This document shows, piece by piece, positions 1 through 8,987 of a stretch of DNA of 64,000 nt. Below the pieces are notes generated by a model. It saw only the letters and a list, made by a program, of their open reading frames with translations. It did no database searches and had not been told where the DNA came from. Numbering within the stretch: the first letter of the stretch is position 1; every line of letters starts with the position of its first letter. Origin of the DNA: Leptospira bandrabouensis (GTDB lineage: Bacteria > Spirochaetota > Leptospiria > Leptospirales > Leptospiraceae); contig NZ_RQHT01000003.1 in NCBI RefSeq assembly GCF_004770905.1, positions 62,001 through 126,000 of the forward strand, given 5' to 3'. A program made the position numbers and the translations under genes.

Positions 1-2
1 AA

Positions 3-176
3 GCAAAATCGGAAAGTAGACTCATTGATGCCACAGGTGGTCGCAAAACACGCTCTGTTCTTGTTTTAGATTCAGGACATATCCTTTTATCCGCCATTCG
101 CCCAGAAAGTTTAGCCAAACGTTTAGAGTCAGGGGATAATCATTTTGCAGAAGGCGAAGAGGAGTCCGAAGATTGA
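3..176 (+). CDS. RemA/DUF370-family DNA-binding regulator, 3' part
   Basis: This is the C-terminal end of a gene that begins before the window. The visible 57 residues contain the stretch [14 protein letters not shown] followed by [20 protein letters not shown], which matches the RemA (YlzA, DUF370) family of small DNA-binding regulators known from Bacillus biofilm control. The last 15 or so residues are an acidic tail (AEGEEESED) beyond the family core. The stop codon TGA overlaps the TTG start of gmk (TTGA), and remA-gmk adjacency is a common arrangement in other bacteria. Family assignment is from remembered sequence; the regulatory targets in this organism are unknown. Confidence 0.75.
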   Translation, partial: AKSESRLIDATGGRKTRSVLVLDSGHILLSAIRPESLAKRLESGDNHFAEGEEESED

Positions 177-736
177 ACGTTCGTCCTAATTTATACATAA
201 TCTCTTCTGTGGCTGGTGGTGGAAAGTCGACGATCATCGCCGCTCTCCTTAAAGAAAATCCCGATTTTTATTTTTCTATTTCTTGTACCACAAGAGCACC
301 AAGACCGGGGGATATCGAAGGGAAAACCTATTACTTTCTTTCGGTAGATGAGTTCAAAAAACGGATTGATGCGGATGATTTTTACGAATGGGCAGAAGTA
401 CATGGAAACTACTATGGTACTCCCAAAGGCCCCATTCTCGATGCCATTCGTGACCATCGTGTTGCTCTTTTGGATTTAGATGTCCAAGGTGCCAAAACAG
501 TAAAGGCATTGCGTCCAGAATCCGTGACTATTTTTATTGAACCACCTAGTAGAGAAATATGGATCGAAAGATTAATCCGCCGAGGGACTGATTCCCAAAC
601 TAGTATTGAAAGAAGGATACAAAATGGGATCAAAGAATTGGAGGAAGCACCTAATTTTGATTATGTGGTGGTGAACGATCAGTTGGAAGATGCCATAAGA
701 GAAGTAAAATCCATTTTGTATGGCATAAAAAAATAA
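173..736 (+). CDS. gmk: Guanylate kinase
   Basis: Converts GMP and ATP to GDP and ADP in the cytoplasm, an essential step of guanine nucleotide synthesis. The 187-residue protein has the family length. The N-terminal strand LYIISS leads into the P-loop SVAGGGKST (residues 12-20), followed by the GMP-binding segment [19 protein letters not shown] and the motif LLDLDVQGA. The start is TTG overlapping the stop of the upstream RemA-like gene, preceded by AGAGGAG, so the two are probably translationally coupled. The P-loop has Ser where the Walker A consensus has its first Gly, but guanylate kinases tolerate this (E. coli has Ala). The next gene is convergent. Confidence 0.96.
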   Translation: MNVRPNLYIISSVAGGGKSTIIAALLKENPDFYFSISCTTRAPRPGDIEGKTYYFLSVDEFKKRIDADDFYEWAEVHGNYYGTPKGPILDAIRDHRVALLDLDVQGAKTVKALRPESVTIFIEPPSREIWIERLIRRGTDSQTSIERRIQNGIKELEEAPNFDYVVVNDQLEDAIREVKSILYGIKK

Positions 737-804
737 AACTTTAAATCGGTTTGTTATCGATTCCTTTTATTACAGCAGAAAACTTTTAAATTAACGGCCC
801 CTAA

Positions 805-1455
805 TTAAGGCTCGTCGTTATCTTCATCAATACTTTTGCCATAATTGGGAACATTTTTTGCTCCCGCATCCAACCATTTATTGGAAATCACTGACCTTCT
901 TTCGGCAGGGAACAAAGTGAGTAGGTAAGTGGTAATGGTCTGTCTACCTTCTTCCTCGGCATCTCTATCCATTTGTTCGAACACTTCTATGATATCATAA
1001 TCAGGCCAATTGATTAACATATCTCTCGCTGATTCGGGTGGCATATTGGCAACTTTGTTTGCAAGTACCTTCACTTTTTCAGCGCGGGCATTGTCTTTTT
1101 TCAATTTGTCTGCCATTTCTTTTTCTTTACGTTGGATTCCTTCTTTGAGTTCTTCCAAACGTTCTTTATCTGCATTTAGAGATGAAGATTTTTCCTCTAA
1201 CTCACGTTTCATCTGTTCTAATTCTTCGCGGTCAGCGATGAGCCTTTCTTTTGCTTTTTCCATCTCCAACTTTTCTAGTTCCGTTGGTGAAAGTAAGTCT
1301 TGGTTAACAAGTCCTGCTTGTTTTTTTAAGAAAGGCAAATAGTCTTCTGCGTTGATAACCTGAAAGTAATCAAAAACAAAAAATCCAATGGCGATTAAGA
1401 AAAAAATAAGAACGATTAAAAAGAAGGATCTTGTGCTATCGGTTACACTTGCCAT
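805..1455 (-). CDS. flbB: Periplasmic flagellar collar protein FlbB
   Basis: A 216-residue protein with a single N-terminal membrane segment (about residues 10-30, FFLIVLIFFLIAIGFFVF), a long charged coiled coil (about residues 55-135) and a C-terminal helical domain (from ANMPPESARDMLINWPDYDIIEVFEQM) resembling the MgtE N-terminal fold. This is the layout of spirochaetal FlbB, known from Borrelia work as a component of the collar around the periplasmic flagellar motor. Its start overlaps the fliJ stop by one base (TAATG), so both are read from one transcript. Assignment rests on architecture plus position next to fliJ and near fliI. Confidence 0.8.
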   Translation of the reverse strand: MASVTDSTRSFFLIVLIFFLIAIGFFVFDYFQVINAEDYLPFLKKQAGLVNQDLLSPTELEKLEMEKAKERLIADREELEQMKRELEEKSSSLNADKERLEELKEGIQRKEKEMADKLKKDNARAEKVKVLANKVANMPPESARDMLINWPDYDIIEVFEQMDRDAEEEGRQTITTYLLTLFPAERRSVISNKWLDAGAKNVPNYGKSIDEDNDEP

Positions 1456-2054
1456 TATGATTTCCCTTGTCCTAGGTAGTATTTTTCATAAAAATCACGA
1501 AGAGTTTTGAAGTCGGATGTAAGTTCATCACCTCCATCTTCGCGGTTCAAAATTTTGAAAGTTCTTGGTATCTTCTTAGATTTTGAAAGTCCAATGCTTT
1601 CTGTCGAATCGAATAATGATTGTTTGCTTAATTGTAGATTAAATTCTTCTACTTCTCTTCTTTCACTTCGATTTCGTTTTTTCTTCCATTCGGCAAATCG
1701 TTTGTCCTTTAAAACTTCGATTACCTTTTTGTTCATTCGAGCCACCATCACATCTTTACGAACCAAATTTACTTCTTCATTTTGAGTGGCGATTCGAGAT
1801 TCTAACTCTTCGTTTCGCCTGATAAGTCCCTGGATGTATTGTTCGATGGACAGATAATCAGAAAGGCTCGTTCCTACTTTGGAAGAATTTAGGATTGCCT
1901 CATAGGAAGATTCGATTTCTCTTTCATTGGTATCCTTTTCACCGATGAGTGCATTGAGTTTGGAGACAACTAAAGAGAGCCTGCGGATTTCTTCTTCTTC
2001 CCGCCAACCCCTGAGCTTCAGAACCGTCTCTAAACTAAAACGAAATCGTTTCAC
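1455..2054 (-). CDS. fliJ: Flagellar export chaperone FliJ
   Basis: A 199-residue, mostly helical, highly charged protein beginning MKRFRFSLETVLKLRGWREEEE, the typical FliJ N-terminus (basic and aromatic residues followed by LETVLKLR). FliJ forms the coiled-coil stalk that links the FliI ATPase ring to the export gate. The C-terminal 50 or so residues, after the coiled coil, are an extension beyond the usual FliJ length of about 150 and I see no motif in them. The start codon is GTG; the nearest purine-rich stretch is poorly spaced, so the start is only moderately certain. It is followed with one-base overlap by flbB. It is separated from fliI by an oppositely oriented kinase gene. Confidence 0.85.
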   Translation of the reverse strand: MKRFRFSLETVLKLRGWREEEEIRRLSLVVSKLNALIGEKDTNEREIESSYEAILNSSKVGTSLSDYLSIEQYIQGLIRRNEELESRIATQNEEVNLVRKDVMVARMNKKVIEVLKDKRFAEWKKKRNRSERREVEEFNLQLSKQSLFDSTESIGLSKSKKIPRTFKILNREDGGDELTSDFKTLRDFYEKYYLGQGKS

Positions 2055-2136
2055 ACCTGTCTATTTCTTCGGTTCTGAATAATTTTTGTACTCTTTTTTA
2101 CTCGTATTTTTAAAAAAATGAGTAAAACTTGCAATA

Positions 2137-5100
2137 TTGTCCTTTAAATACTTACATCTGATTTTTGCGGCCTGGTTACCTATCTTTTTAGGTTTTCCTC
2201 ATTTATACGCAACGTCTCCGGCTGAAATCCTGCGGAAAAGCAAAGGAAATCCCGTTCATTTGGAAGGCGAATGGGAGTTTTATCCTCATACCTTTCTCTC
2301 AGAAACAAATCAATTGCCTGAGTCCAAACTCCAAGTTTTGGTACCTGGAATTTGGAATTCCGAACTTGGGACGGGAAATGGATTCGGAACTTATCGTTTG
2401 GTTTTGGAGAGACCAGAAGGCACAGATTTAGAGACCGTTTACGGAATCAAACTTGTAGATTCTGCCACCGCCTCACGAGTGTTTTGGAATGGAAAACTTC
2501 TTGGGTCTTCCGGAACGGTTTCCAAAAATCCAGAAGAGTCAAAACCTTCCTACCAATTCCAATTTTACCCTCTCCCTTGGAAAAAGGGACCTAACGAATT
2601 ATTGGTGGAGATATCTAATTTTCATCATGACAAAGGTGGAATGTGGGAACCTCCTTATGTTGGTGAGTGGAAAAAACTTTTTAAAGAAAATGAAAAAGAT
2701 TTAGCCTCCTCTTTGTTTTTAGCAGGGGCAGTGTTCATCATTGCTTTGTACCATTTTGGATTATTCTATTTTAGAAGATCGGATAAAGGAAATTTGTTAT
2801 TTGGGTTAGCTGCACTTTTGTTATCAGTAAGAACCCTTTTCACCGGAGAAAGATTTGTATTTAATGAATTATCTCCCCTTATTACTTGGAATATTTGTCT
2901 TCGGATTGAATATCTAACTTTCTATTTATCTCCTTATCTATTCTTTGCTTTTTTTCGTGAATTTTATCCCAAGTTTTACCCTCGTTGGATGGACCGAGTT
3001 CTGTTTATCCCAACTTTGATATTCATTAGTTTTCTTTTGTTTTTACCAACTCCCATTTATACAAAGTTAAACGGCTATTTCCAGATTGTGTTTCTATCTG
3101 GAATCTTAATGATTTTACAAGGAGTGTTTCGTGCGGTTGTCAATCGGCAGGAAAGTAGTTTGTTATTTTCAATCGGTATCATTTCAGTAGCGATTGCTGC
3201 TTTTATTGATTTAATGAATGCGTATCAGATTGTTTATACTGTAGAAGCAATTCCTATTGGAATTTTTATATTTATTTTAGTGCAGTCCCTAACACTCTCT
3301 AGACGGTTTAGTCGCGCTTTTTCTGATGTAGAATCTCTTTCCAAAAGACTACTTGCTTTAGATAAACTCAAAGACGAGTTTTTGGCAAATACTTCGCACG
3401 AATTAAAAACACCTTTAAATGGAATCATTGGTATCGCCGAATCTATGTTTGATGGAATAGGTGGACGTCTCAACCAAGAACAAAGACAGAATTTAGGAAT
3501 GATTGTCAGTTCAGGAAAACGATTGTCTTCCCTTGTAGATGATATTTTAGACTTTTCCAAAATGAAAAACAGAGACTTGGATTTGGACCTAAAAGCCATT
3601 GATTTACATCAAATTTGTGATTTGGTGCTTGTGATTTCCAGGCCACTCTATGTTACAAAAAATCTAACCGTTCGCAATCATGTTCCTGTCGATTTTCCTC
3701 CCATTTTGGGAGATGAAGCAAGGCTCCAACAAATCCTTTTTAATTTAATTGGAAATGCGATTAAATTTACAGAGAAAGGTCGTATCGATGTTTCCGCCGA
3801 GATTTCGGAAAAAATGTTGGTACTTTCTATAAAAGATACAGGGATAGGAATTCCTAAAGATAAGTTTGCTGATATTTTTAGATCTTTCGAACAAGTGGAT
3901 TCTTCCACCACACGAAAGTTTGGTGGGACTGGCCTTGGCCTTGCCATTTCAAAACGTTTGGTGGAGTTACACGGCGGTTCCATCTGGGTGGAATCCACGG
4001 AAGGGGAAGGTTCTACGTTCCGATTTACGCTTCCATTGGCAAGAGAAGGCGAAATCCCAATGGAAAAACCTCCTCAGAAAAAGACTGACTTGTGGTTTGG
4101 GGGTGAGTCTCCTGAATTTGAGCCTATCGAAGAAACTTGTGATGAATATGATGGCGAAAAAATCAAAGTTCTCGTTGTAGACGATGAACCGATCAACCGC
4201 CAGGTTCTCAAAAATCATTTAACACTGATTGGTTGTGATGTACATGAAGCATCCAATGGCGGCGATGCCATCAGAATGGTTCGAGATGATGGCCCATTTG
4301 AGTTGATGTTACTTGATATCATGATGCCCGGAATGAGTGGATATGATGTTTGTACTGTTTTACGTGAATCTTATTCTTTATACCAACTACCGATTTTATT
4401 TTTGACTGCCAAAAACCAAATCACTGACATCATTGCTTCCTTAGAAGCTGGTGGAAATGATTATTTGGCAAAACCTTTCGACAAAAGAGAGTTAATCTCT
4501 AGAGCCAAAAATTTGATTACCTTAAAAAAGGCAGTGGAAGAACAAAACAAGTTTATTGCTTTTCAGAATGAATTGGGACTCGCAAGAAAACTCCAAAGTT
4601 CAATCTTACCTGAAGAAGCCCCTGCTATCGTTGGTATCAAAACAGAATTCTATTATGAGCCAATGGACAGCGTAGGCGGTGACTTCTTTGATTTTCACGC
4701 GATTTCCGAGACAGAACTCGGTGTGATGGTTGCGGATGTATCGGGACATGGGATTCCTGCTGCCCTTATCTCTGCCATGTTAAAAATTGCTTTTTCCACG
4801 CAAGTTAGGTTATCGAGAGAACCTGCCCAGTTAATGACACAAATCAACTCCACCTTACTTGGAAAAATGAAAGGTGCTTTTCTCACTGCCTCTTATATAT
4901 ATATTAATTTAGAAACAAAAGAATTAGTCCATGCTCGTTGTGGTCATCCTCCCCTGATTATCAGTCGTTTAGGAAATTCGAAACCTTCTTTAAGTTTACC
5001 ACAAGGAAAACTGATCGGTTGGATCCCTGAACTAGATATACAGGAAGATGTTGTTTCTCTGAGATCTGGTGACCGAATTGTATTGTATACGGATGGGATT

Positions 5101-5283
5101 ACGGAAGCCACTAACTCCGATAAGGAAATGATTGGCCAGGAAAATTGGGAAAGTATTGTTCAGAGATACAGTGGATATCCAATTCCCGAATCCAAACGTT
5201 TGTTACTCGAAAGGATCAAGGAATTTACAGGGAATCGTTCTCCTGATGACGATGTCACTTTGGTAATTTTAGAAATCGAATAA
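2137..5283 (+). CDS. 7TMR-DISM hybrid histidine kinase with receiver and SpoIIE-type phosphatase
   Basis: A 1,048-residue four-module signalling protein. After a signal peptide (ending near HLYA) comes a periplasmic 7TMR-DISMED2-like sugar-binding-type domain (to about residue 180), a seven-helix 7TM-DISM membrane domain (about 190-390), a HisKA domain with phospho-acceptor H421 in TSHELKTPLNG, an intact HATPase (NLIGNAIKF, DTGIGIP, GGTGLGLAIS), a receiver with phospho-acceptor D727 in LLDIMMPG, and a C-terminal PP2C/SpoIIE phosphatase with its metal aspartates present (GGDFFDFH, ADVSGHG, YTDG, PDDDVTLV). Output is therefore probably dephosphorylation of a protein such as an anti-sigma antagonist. 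TTG is the only usable start after an in-frame TGA and no clear ribosome site precedes it. It lies between fliI and fliJ in the opposite direction. Confidence 0.92.
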   Translation: MSFKYLHLIFAAWLPIFLGFPHLYATSPAEILRKSKGNPVHLEGEWEFYPHTFLSETNQLPESKLQVLVPGIWNSELGTGNGFGTYRLVLERPEGTDLETVYGIKLVDSATASRVFWNGKLLGSSGTVSKNPEESKPSYQFQFYPLPWKKGPNELLVEISNFHHDKGGMWEPPYVGEWKKLFKENEKDLASSLFLAGAVFIIALYHFGLFYFRRSDKGNLLFGLAALLLSVRTLFTGERFVFNELSPLITWNICLRIEYLTFYLSPYLFFAFFREFYPKFYPRWMDRVLFIPTLIFISFLLFLPTPIYTKLNGYFQIVFLSGILMILQGVFRAVVNRQESSLLFSIGIISVAIAAFIDLMNAYQIVYTVEAIPIGIFIFILVQSLTLSRRFSRAFSDVESLSKRLLALDKLKDEFLANTSHELKTPLNGIIGIAESMFDGIGGRLNQEQRQNLGMIVSSGKRLSSLVDDILDFSKMKNRDLDLDLKAIDLHQICDLVLVISRPLYVTKNLTVRNHVPVDFPPILGDEARLQQILFNLIGNAIKFTEKGRIDVSAEISEKMLVLSIKDTGIGIPKDKFADIFRSFEQVDSSTTRKFGGTGLGLAISKRLVELHGGSIWVESTEGEGSTFRFTLPLAREGEIPMEKPPQKKTDLWFGGESPEFEPIEETCDEYDGEKIKVLVVDDEPINRQVLKNHLTLIGCDVHEASNGGDAIRMVRDDGPFELMLLDIMMPGMSGYDVCTVLRESYSLYQLPILFLTAKNQITDIIASLEAGGNDYLAKPFDKRELISRAKNLITLKKAVEEQNKFIAFQNELGLARKLQSSILPEEAPAIVGIKTEFYYEPMDSVGGDFFDFHAISETELGVMVADVSGHGIPAALISAMLKIAFSTQVRLSREPAQLMTQINSTLLGKMKGAFLTASYIYINLETKELVHARCGHPPLIISRLGNSKPSLSLPQGKLIGWIPELDIQEDVVSLRSGDRIVLYTDGITEATNSDKEMIGQENWESIVQRYSGYPIPESKRLLLERIKEFTGNRSPDDDVTLVILEIE

Positions 5284-5348
5284 AAATACTGACTTATCAA
5301 TTGGTTTTTTAAATTGTTATCTGAAGATTTGTTTTATTGGTTAGTTTG

Positions 5349-5378
5349 AAGGTTTTTCAAAAAAATATTTAAAACCTT
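5349..5378. terminator. Possible bidirectional terminator between convergent genes
   Basis: AAGGTTTT (5349-5356) and AAAACCTT (5371-5378) form an eight-base AT-rich stem between the 3' ends of the hybrid kinase and fliI. Flanking A/T runs would serve either strand. The stem is weak, so this is tentative. Confidence 0.35.
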
Positions 5379-5381
5379 AGA

Positions 5382-6746
5382 TTAAAAATCATCTTCTACA
5401 CGAGCGGAGGACTGAAGTATTTTGGCCAATCGGTTGGTTGCATCTTGGTAACTAGACTTTTCTTCAATCCTTTGTCTAAGATAATCATCAATTTGTGATT
5501 TTTTATCAATCGCCATATCTACTTTTTCGTCGGCTCCGCGAACATAGGCGTTTAATAAAATAATATCTTCTGAGCTTTTATATTTCGAAATAAGTTCTCT
5601 TACGATGGAAGAACGCATATAATGATCTTCGTTGACAATCTTTTGCATAAGTCTTGAAAGGGAAGCGGGTACATCGATCGCAGGGTAATGGCTTTGTTCT
5701 GCTAGTTTTCTTGTTAGAACAATATGTCCGTCGATAAATCCGCGAACCTTATCTGCAACAATATCATCCATATCATCTTCTGCATCGGTCAAAACAGTAT
5801 AAAACCCTGTAATAGAACCTCCGTTATGTGAAGTTCCTGCTCTTTCTACAAGTTTTGCCATTTTTGTGAAGACACTAGATGCATAACCTTTGGTTACCAC
5901 AGGTTCTCCGATGGAAAGTTCTCGTAGTGCTTCGGCATAACGTGTAAGAGAATCCATATATAAATTGACGGACATCCCTTTGTCTCGGAAATATTCAGCT
6001 GCAGAACAGGCAAGGTTTGCACAACTGACTTGTTCCATTTTCGAAGAGTCTGAAGTGGCTACAAATACAACAGACCTAGTCATTGCTTCTTTGCCAAGTT
6101 CCACGTGTAAAAATTCATTTACTTCGCGTCCTCTTTCTCCGATAAGAGCAACAACGTTTACATCAGCATTTGTGTAACGAGCAATCATACCGAGTAAACT
6201 TGATTTACCAACACCGGAACCGGAAAAAATTCCAATCCTTTGTCCACGACCTACCGTTAACATTCCATCAATGGCCCGAACTCCCGTCTCTAAGATATCG
6301 GTGATGGGAGGGCGGTCTAGGGGGTTTAAAAACCTTGGTTCTGAAGGTCTCTCTTCTTTAGTAATGAGAATCCCTTTGTTATCAATGGGTTTGCCAAGAC
6401 CGTTTAACACTCTTCCTAAAAGTTCTGGACCTGCATTCAGAGTAATTTGTCTTCCCGAAGAAAATACAAATGCATGAGGAAATATTTGTTGAGTATCACC
6501 TAATGGCATTAAGGTGTAAAGATGGTCTTTAAAACCGACCAGTACACATGGCAAATAACCTTTGTCAGACCCTCGTTCTACTTCTAAAATTTCTCCCACC
6601 TTGGAATCAGGTGGTCCTTGGGAGTAAATGACATTACCCACTACGGATACAACGACCCCACTTTTGCGAATGGGTTCAATTTTTTCGACGACATTCAGGT
6701 ATTTGGAAATGGCATCGATATGTTCCGTAAATTTCTTTTCGATCAT
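5382..6746 (-). CDS. fliI: Flagellum-specific ATPase FliI
   Basis: A 454-residue P-loop ATPase of the flagellar type III export apparatus that energises unloading of export substrates at the inner membrane. Visible motifs are the Walker A loop GIFSGSGVGKSS, the strongly conserved ALIGERGREVNEF, the segment LYMDSLTRYAEALRE containing the Walker B region, and GSITGFYTVLTDAEDDMDD. Length is normal for the family. The start ATG overlaps the stop of a very short upstream reading frame (ATGA). FliH, the usual partner upstream, is not adjacent; the next gene upstream is a lipoprotein. fliJ lies 3.3 kb further along the same strand beyond an inserted kinase gene. Confidence 0.96.
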   Translation of the reverse strand: MIEKKFTEHIDAISKYLNVVEKIEPIRKSGVVVSVVGNVIYSQGPPDSKVGEILEVERGSDKGYLPCVLVGFKDHLYTLMPLGDTQQIFPHAFVFSSGRQITLNAGPELLGRVLNGLGKPIDNKGILITKEERPSEPRFLNPLDRPPITDILETGVRAIDGMLTVGRGQRIGIFSGSGVGKSSLLGMIARYTNADVNVVALIGERGREVNEFLHVELGKEAMTRSVVFVATSDSSKMEQVSCANLACSAAEYFRDKGMSVNLYMDSLTRYAEALRELSIGEPVVTKGYASSVFTKMAKLVERAGTSHNGGSITGFYTVLTDAEDDMDDIVADKVRGFIDGHIVLTRKLAEQSHYPAIDVPASLSRLMQKIVNEDHYMRSSIVRELISKYKSSEDIILLNAYVRGADEKVDMAIDKKSQIDDYLRQRIEEKSSYQDATNRLAKILQSSARVEDDF

Positions 6747-6826
6747 GGGGGCTTTTCACTCATCCAATCATGTGACATAATAAAATCAAGCGAATTGAGG
6801 ATGAGGAGGGTGGTGTTTGGATCCAA
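6743..6826 (-). CDS. Possible 27-residue upstream reading frame overlapping fliI
   Basis: A short frame starting at TTG (6824-6826) reads LDPNTTLLILNSLDFIMSHD then WMSEKPP and ends in TGA that overlaps the fliI start as ATGA, the coupling typical of real gene pairs here. The frame is open further upstream (SEKENGASEYTEK...) but lacks an ATG, GTG or TTG start there. It could be a coupling leader, the remnant of a fliH-like 3' end, or chance. I cannot recognise a family. Confidence 0.25.
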   Translation of the reverse strand: MDPNTTLLILNSLDFIMSHDWMSEKPP

Positions 6827-6902
6827 AGTCTTCTCAGTGTATTCCGATGCCCCGTTCTCCTTTTCAGAGAAGAGGGACTTTCGTTTGTTTTCGGCTAAGT
6901 GA

Positions 6903-7733
6903 CTAACGACAGAGTTTGATTTGGTCTATATTGGAGATTTGGCGGGGAGTAGGCAGTTTTTTACCTAAAACCACATTCCCACCTTCTCCCAAACTTGCGG
7001 ATTCATAAGCCCATTTTCCAAAGTTGGTAGGAACCGTGAAACAATCGGGAAAGGATTTGGTTTCGATAATCTCGGAACCAGTCCATAAAAGAATGCGGTC
7101 TGGAGTTCGGAGATACAATTTTTTTCCATCCTCGGCCCAACGAATTCCATAAAGTGGGAGTGCCGTCCAAAAATTGATAGGGAAACTTTGGATTTTTTTG
7201 TCAGAAAGTTGGATGATATTTAATTCAAATTCGGAAAACTCACCTTCTTTTTTAGGGTTTGCTGTGACTAGAGCCACCAAGTTTCCATTAGGTGATGGAG
7301 CCATTTGAAAGATAATTCGGTTTTCGGGTATTGCTGGATAAGAAAAAGCACCACCAGTTTCAGGATAAAGGGACAAAGTTTGGTTTAAAGTTCCATACTC
7401 ATCATCTTTTCCATATAATACAAATAAGGTGGATGAATCTGTGTGATAAAAAATTCCATCTCCCAAAGACCAGGAAGGGAGAGTCCATTCCTTAACAGAC
7501 TTTCTACCTGTTGGTGTATTTTTTACTAATTCAATTTTGCTTTTATAATTTCTTTTATCTGTAGTTCCGTTCATAGGATTCCAAGAGTCTTTCTCTTCAT
7601 ATTCAACCGTTAAGATTAAATTAAAATTAGGATCATTACTCGGAGACACTTCTTGTGGCAATTGCGCATGTCGCCAAATCATTTGGGAGCATCCAAAGAG
7701 GGATAGGGCAAGAATTGGTAAGAGAAATTTCAT
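6903..7733 (-). CDS. Exported lipoprotein, function unknown
   Basis: A 276-residue protein starting with a lipoprotein signal peptide, MKFLLPILALSLFGC, with Cys15 as the likely lipidated residue. The body contains several stretches that look like beta-propeller blades (for example FQMAPSPNGNLVALVT and GIRWAEDGKKLYLRT), the pattern seen in WD40/TolB-type repeats. It therefore may be a propeller on the periplasmic face or cell surface. I do not recognise a specific family. It stands alone, upstream of fliI on the same strand. Confidence 0.75.
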   Translation of the reverse strand: MKFLLPILALSLFGCSQMIWRHAQLPQEVSPSNDPNFNLILTVEYEEKDSWNPMNGTTDKRNYKSKIELVKNTPTGRKSVKEWTLPSWSLGDGIFYHTDSSTLFVLYGKDDEYGTLNQTLSLYPETGGAFSYPAIPENRIIFQMAPSPNGNLVALVTANPKKEGEFSEFELNIIQLSDKKIQSFPINFWTALPLYGIRWAEDGKKLYLRTPDRILLWTGSEIIETKSFPDCFTVPTNFGKWAYESASLGEGGNVVLGKKLPTPRQISNIDQIKLCR

Positions 7734-7767
7734 GAAAAAAAGATAAGGCTCGGAGATTGTCTGTAAA

Positions 7768-7792
7768 CAAAAAAGGGGACCAAAGTCCCCTC
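7768..7792 (-). terminator. Rho-independent terminator after the zinc-ribbon gene
   Basis: On the minus strand GGGGAC - TTTG - GTCCCC (7775-7790) is a six-base GC-rich stem with a four-base loop followed by a T run. It lies just downstream of the gene at 7819-8133. Confidence 0.8.
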
Positions 7793-7818
7793 TTAGTTAG
7801 AAAAATGAAAGGAAAGGA

Positions 7819-8133
7819 CTATTTTCCTTTTTTTGCTTTCGCTTTTTCTTTGTTTTTTTGATCAATTTCAGCTCTGTGTGTATCACAAAGTCTGTAAAGG
7901 ATGCCTGTTACAGGATTTTTACGTGTTACTTTAGTTCCACAAACGATGCAAAGACCTTGCGCTCTTCTTCTTTTGTAGAGTTGTTGCACTCTTTCTGCAC
8001 CAGAAGCTTTGTATTTAGAGATTTGAATTCTGAATCCTTTGAAAAGGTAATTTCCAATGGATTTTTCAGGATCTTTTTTCAAATCCTCTGCAATTTTGTC
8101 AATTTGTCCTGGGCCTACTTTTTGTGGTTCCAT
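7819..8133 (-). CDS. Small basic zinc-ribbon protein
   Basis: A 104-residue, very Lys-rich protein. It has a putative metal site built from Cys62-x2-Cys65 (CIVC), Cys83 and His86 (CDTH), preceded by the strongly basic run QQLYKRRRAQG and followed by a Lys/Ala tail (NKEKAKAKKGK). Basic charge and a zinc ribbon suggest a nucleic-acid or ribosome-associated role, but this is inference and I do not recognise the family. It is preceded by purine-rich sequence AAAGGAAAAAGAAAG and followed by a strong terminator, so it is its own unit. Its isolation and clean terminator suggest good expression. Confidence 0.75.
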   Translation of the reverse strand: MEPQKVGPGQIDKIAEDLKKDPEKSIGNYLFKGFRIQISKYKASGAERVQQLYKRRRAQGLCIVCGTKVTRKNPVTGILYRLCDTHRAEIDQKNKEKAKAKKGK

Positions 8134-8309
8134 AGCTTTCTTTTTCCTTTAAATCTAGATTTTATCTTTTTTTTGACGAGGGAAAATCCCTTGCCCTAAC
8201 AAAGGTATCTCTCTGCTCTCTTAAAAATTCAAGATATTTTTTTGATCGAATAACAATTTTTTGATGTTTTGCGATGATTTTATTATATAAAACGATTGAT
8301 AGGCGATGG

Positions 8310-8987
8310 TTATTGTTTTTTGAATTTAATCTGAATTGCTTTCGGAAAACTTGGACAAGATTCAACGCATAACCCGCAACCCGTACAAGAAGATGAGGCA
8401 AAAACAGGCAAATTCCCTTTAAATTTCACTGTTTTTTCAATTGGGCAGGTAACAAAACACGCATTACAAGTGGATTCACCTGTTTTTTCGTTAATGCAAT
8501 GTTCTGTGATGGCTTTCGCCTTACCAAAATTTGGTTTTTCACCGGACAGTTCGTACGGTAAGAGTGCCTCTTCAGGACAAACACTAATGCAGGGCCAGTC
8601 AGTGCATAGATGACAGGCTTTTGCGTTAGGATCCAAATGTGGAAATATTTTTCCTTCTTCCCCTGCTGTAACAGGGAATAAGACGGCATAAGGACAGGCA
8701 AAAATACATTCATTACAACCTGTACAACGGGAAAAAAAATCAGGAGAAGCACCAGGAGGTAGGGATAATGTCTGGAACATTCTGGTTTTACGTTTCCGGA
8801 CAGTTGTTGGTTTTGGGGGCAACTTTTCCTTGCTAGATGGAGAAATTGCCTTTTGTTTTCCTTTTTGTTTGGGAGTTTTTTCTTCTTCCCAAACTTCTTT
8901 GATCACCTCGGTGAGTTCATCTGCCTTCGTAAAGGTAAACTGAAAAACAGATTTAAATCCCTCTCGGAATAGGTCTTTTCGTTTCAT
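8310..8987 (-). CDS. 4Fe-4S ferredoxin-type protein (NapG/MauM-like)
   Basis: A 225-residue protein with four cysteine clusters of ferredoxin type: CTGCNECIFACP, a second CHLCTDWPCISVCP, a third CINEKTGESTCNACFVTCP, and CTGCGLCVESCP near the C-terminus. This can hold up to four iron-sulfur clusters and resembles the electron-transfer proteins NapG, NapF and MauM. The first 80 residues are basic and Lys/Pro-rich with no signal peptide visible. It starts immediately after the murA stop codon (TAG ATG), so it is cotranscribed with murA, though I see no functional link. The electron partner is not in the window. Confidence 0.85.
   Translation of the reverse strand: MKRKDLFREGFKSVFQFTFTKADELTEVIKEVWEEEKTPKQKGKQKAISPSSKEKLPPKPTTVRKRKTRMFQTLSLPPGASPDFFSRCTGCNECIFACPYAVLFPVTAGEEGKIFPHLDPNAKACHLCTDWPCISVCPEEALLPYELSGEKPNFGKAKAITEHCINEKTGESTCNACFVTCPIEKTVKFKGNLPVFASSSCTGCGLCVESCPSFPKAIQIKFKKQ

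Noticed and set aside
173..220. Apparent loss of the first Gly of the Walker A motif in guanylate kinase
   Set aside because: Guanylate kinases tolerate small residues here and the rest of the P-loop is intact, so I do not regard it as a defect.
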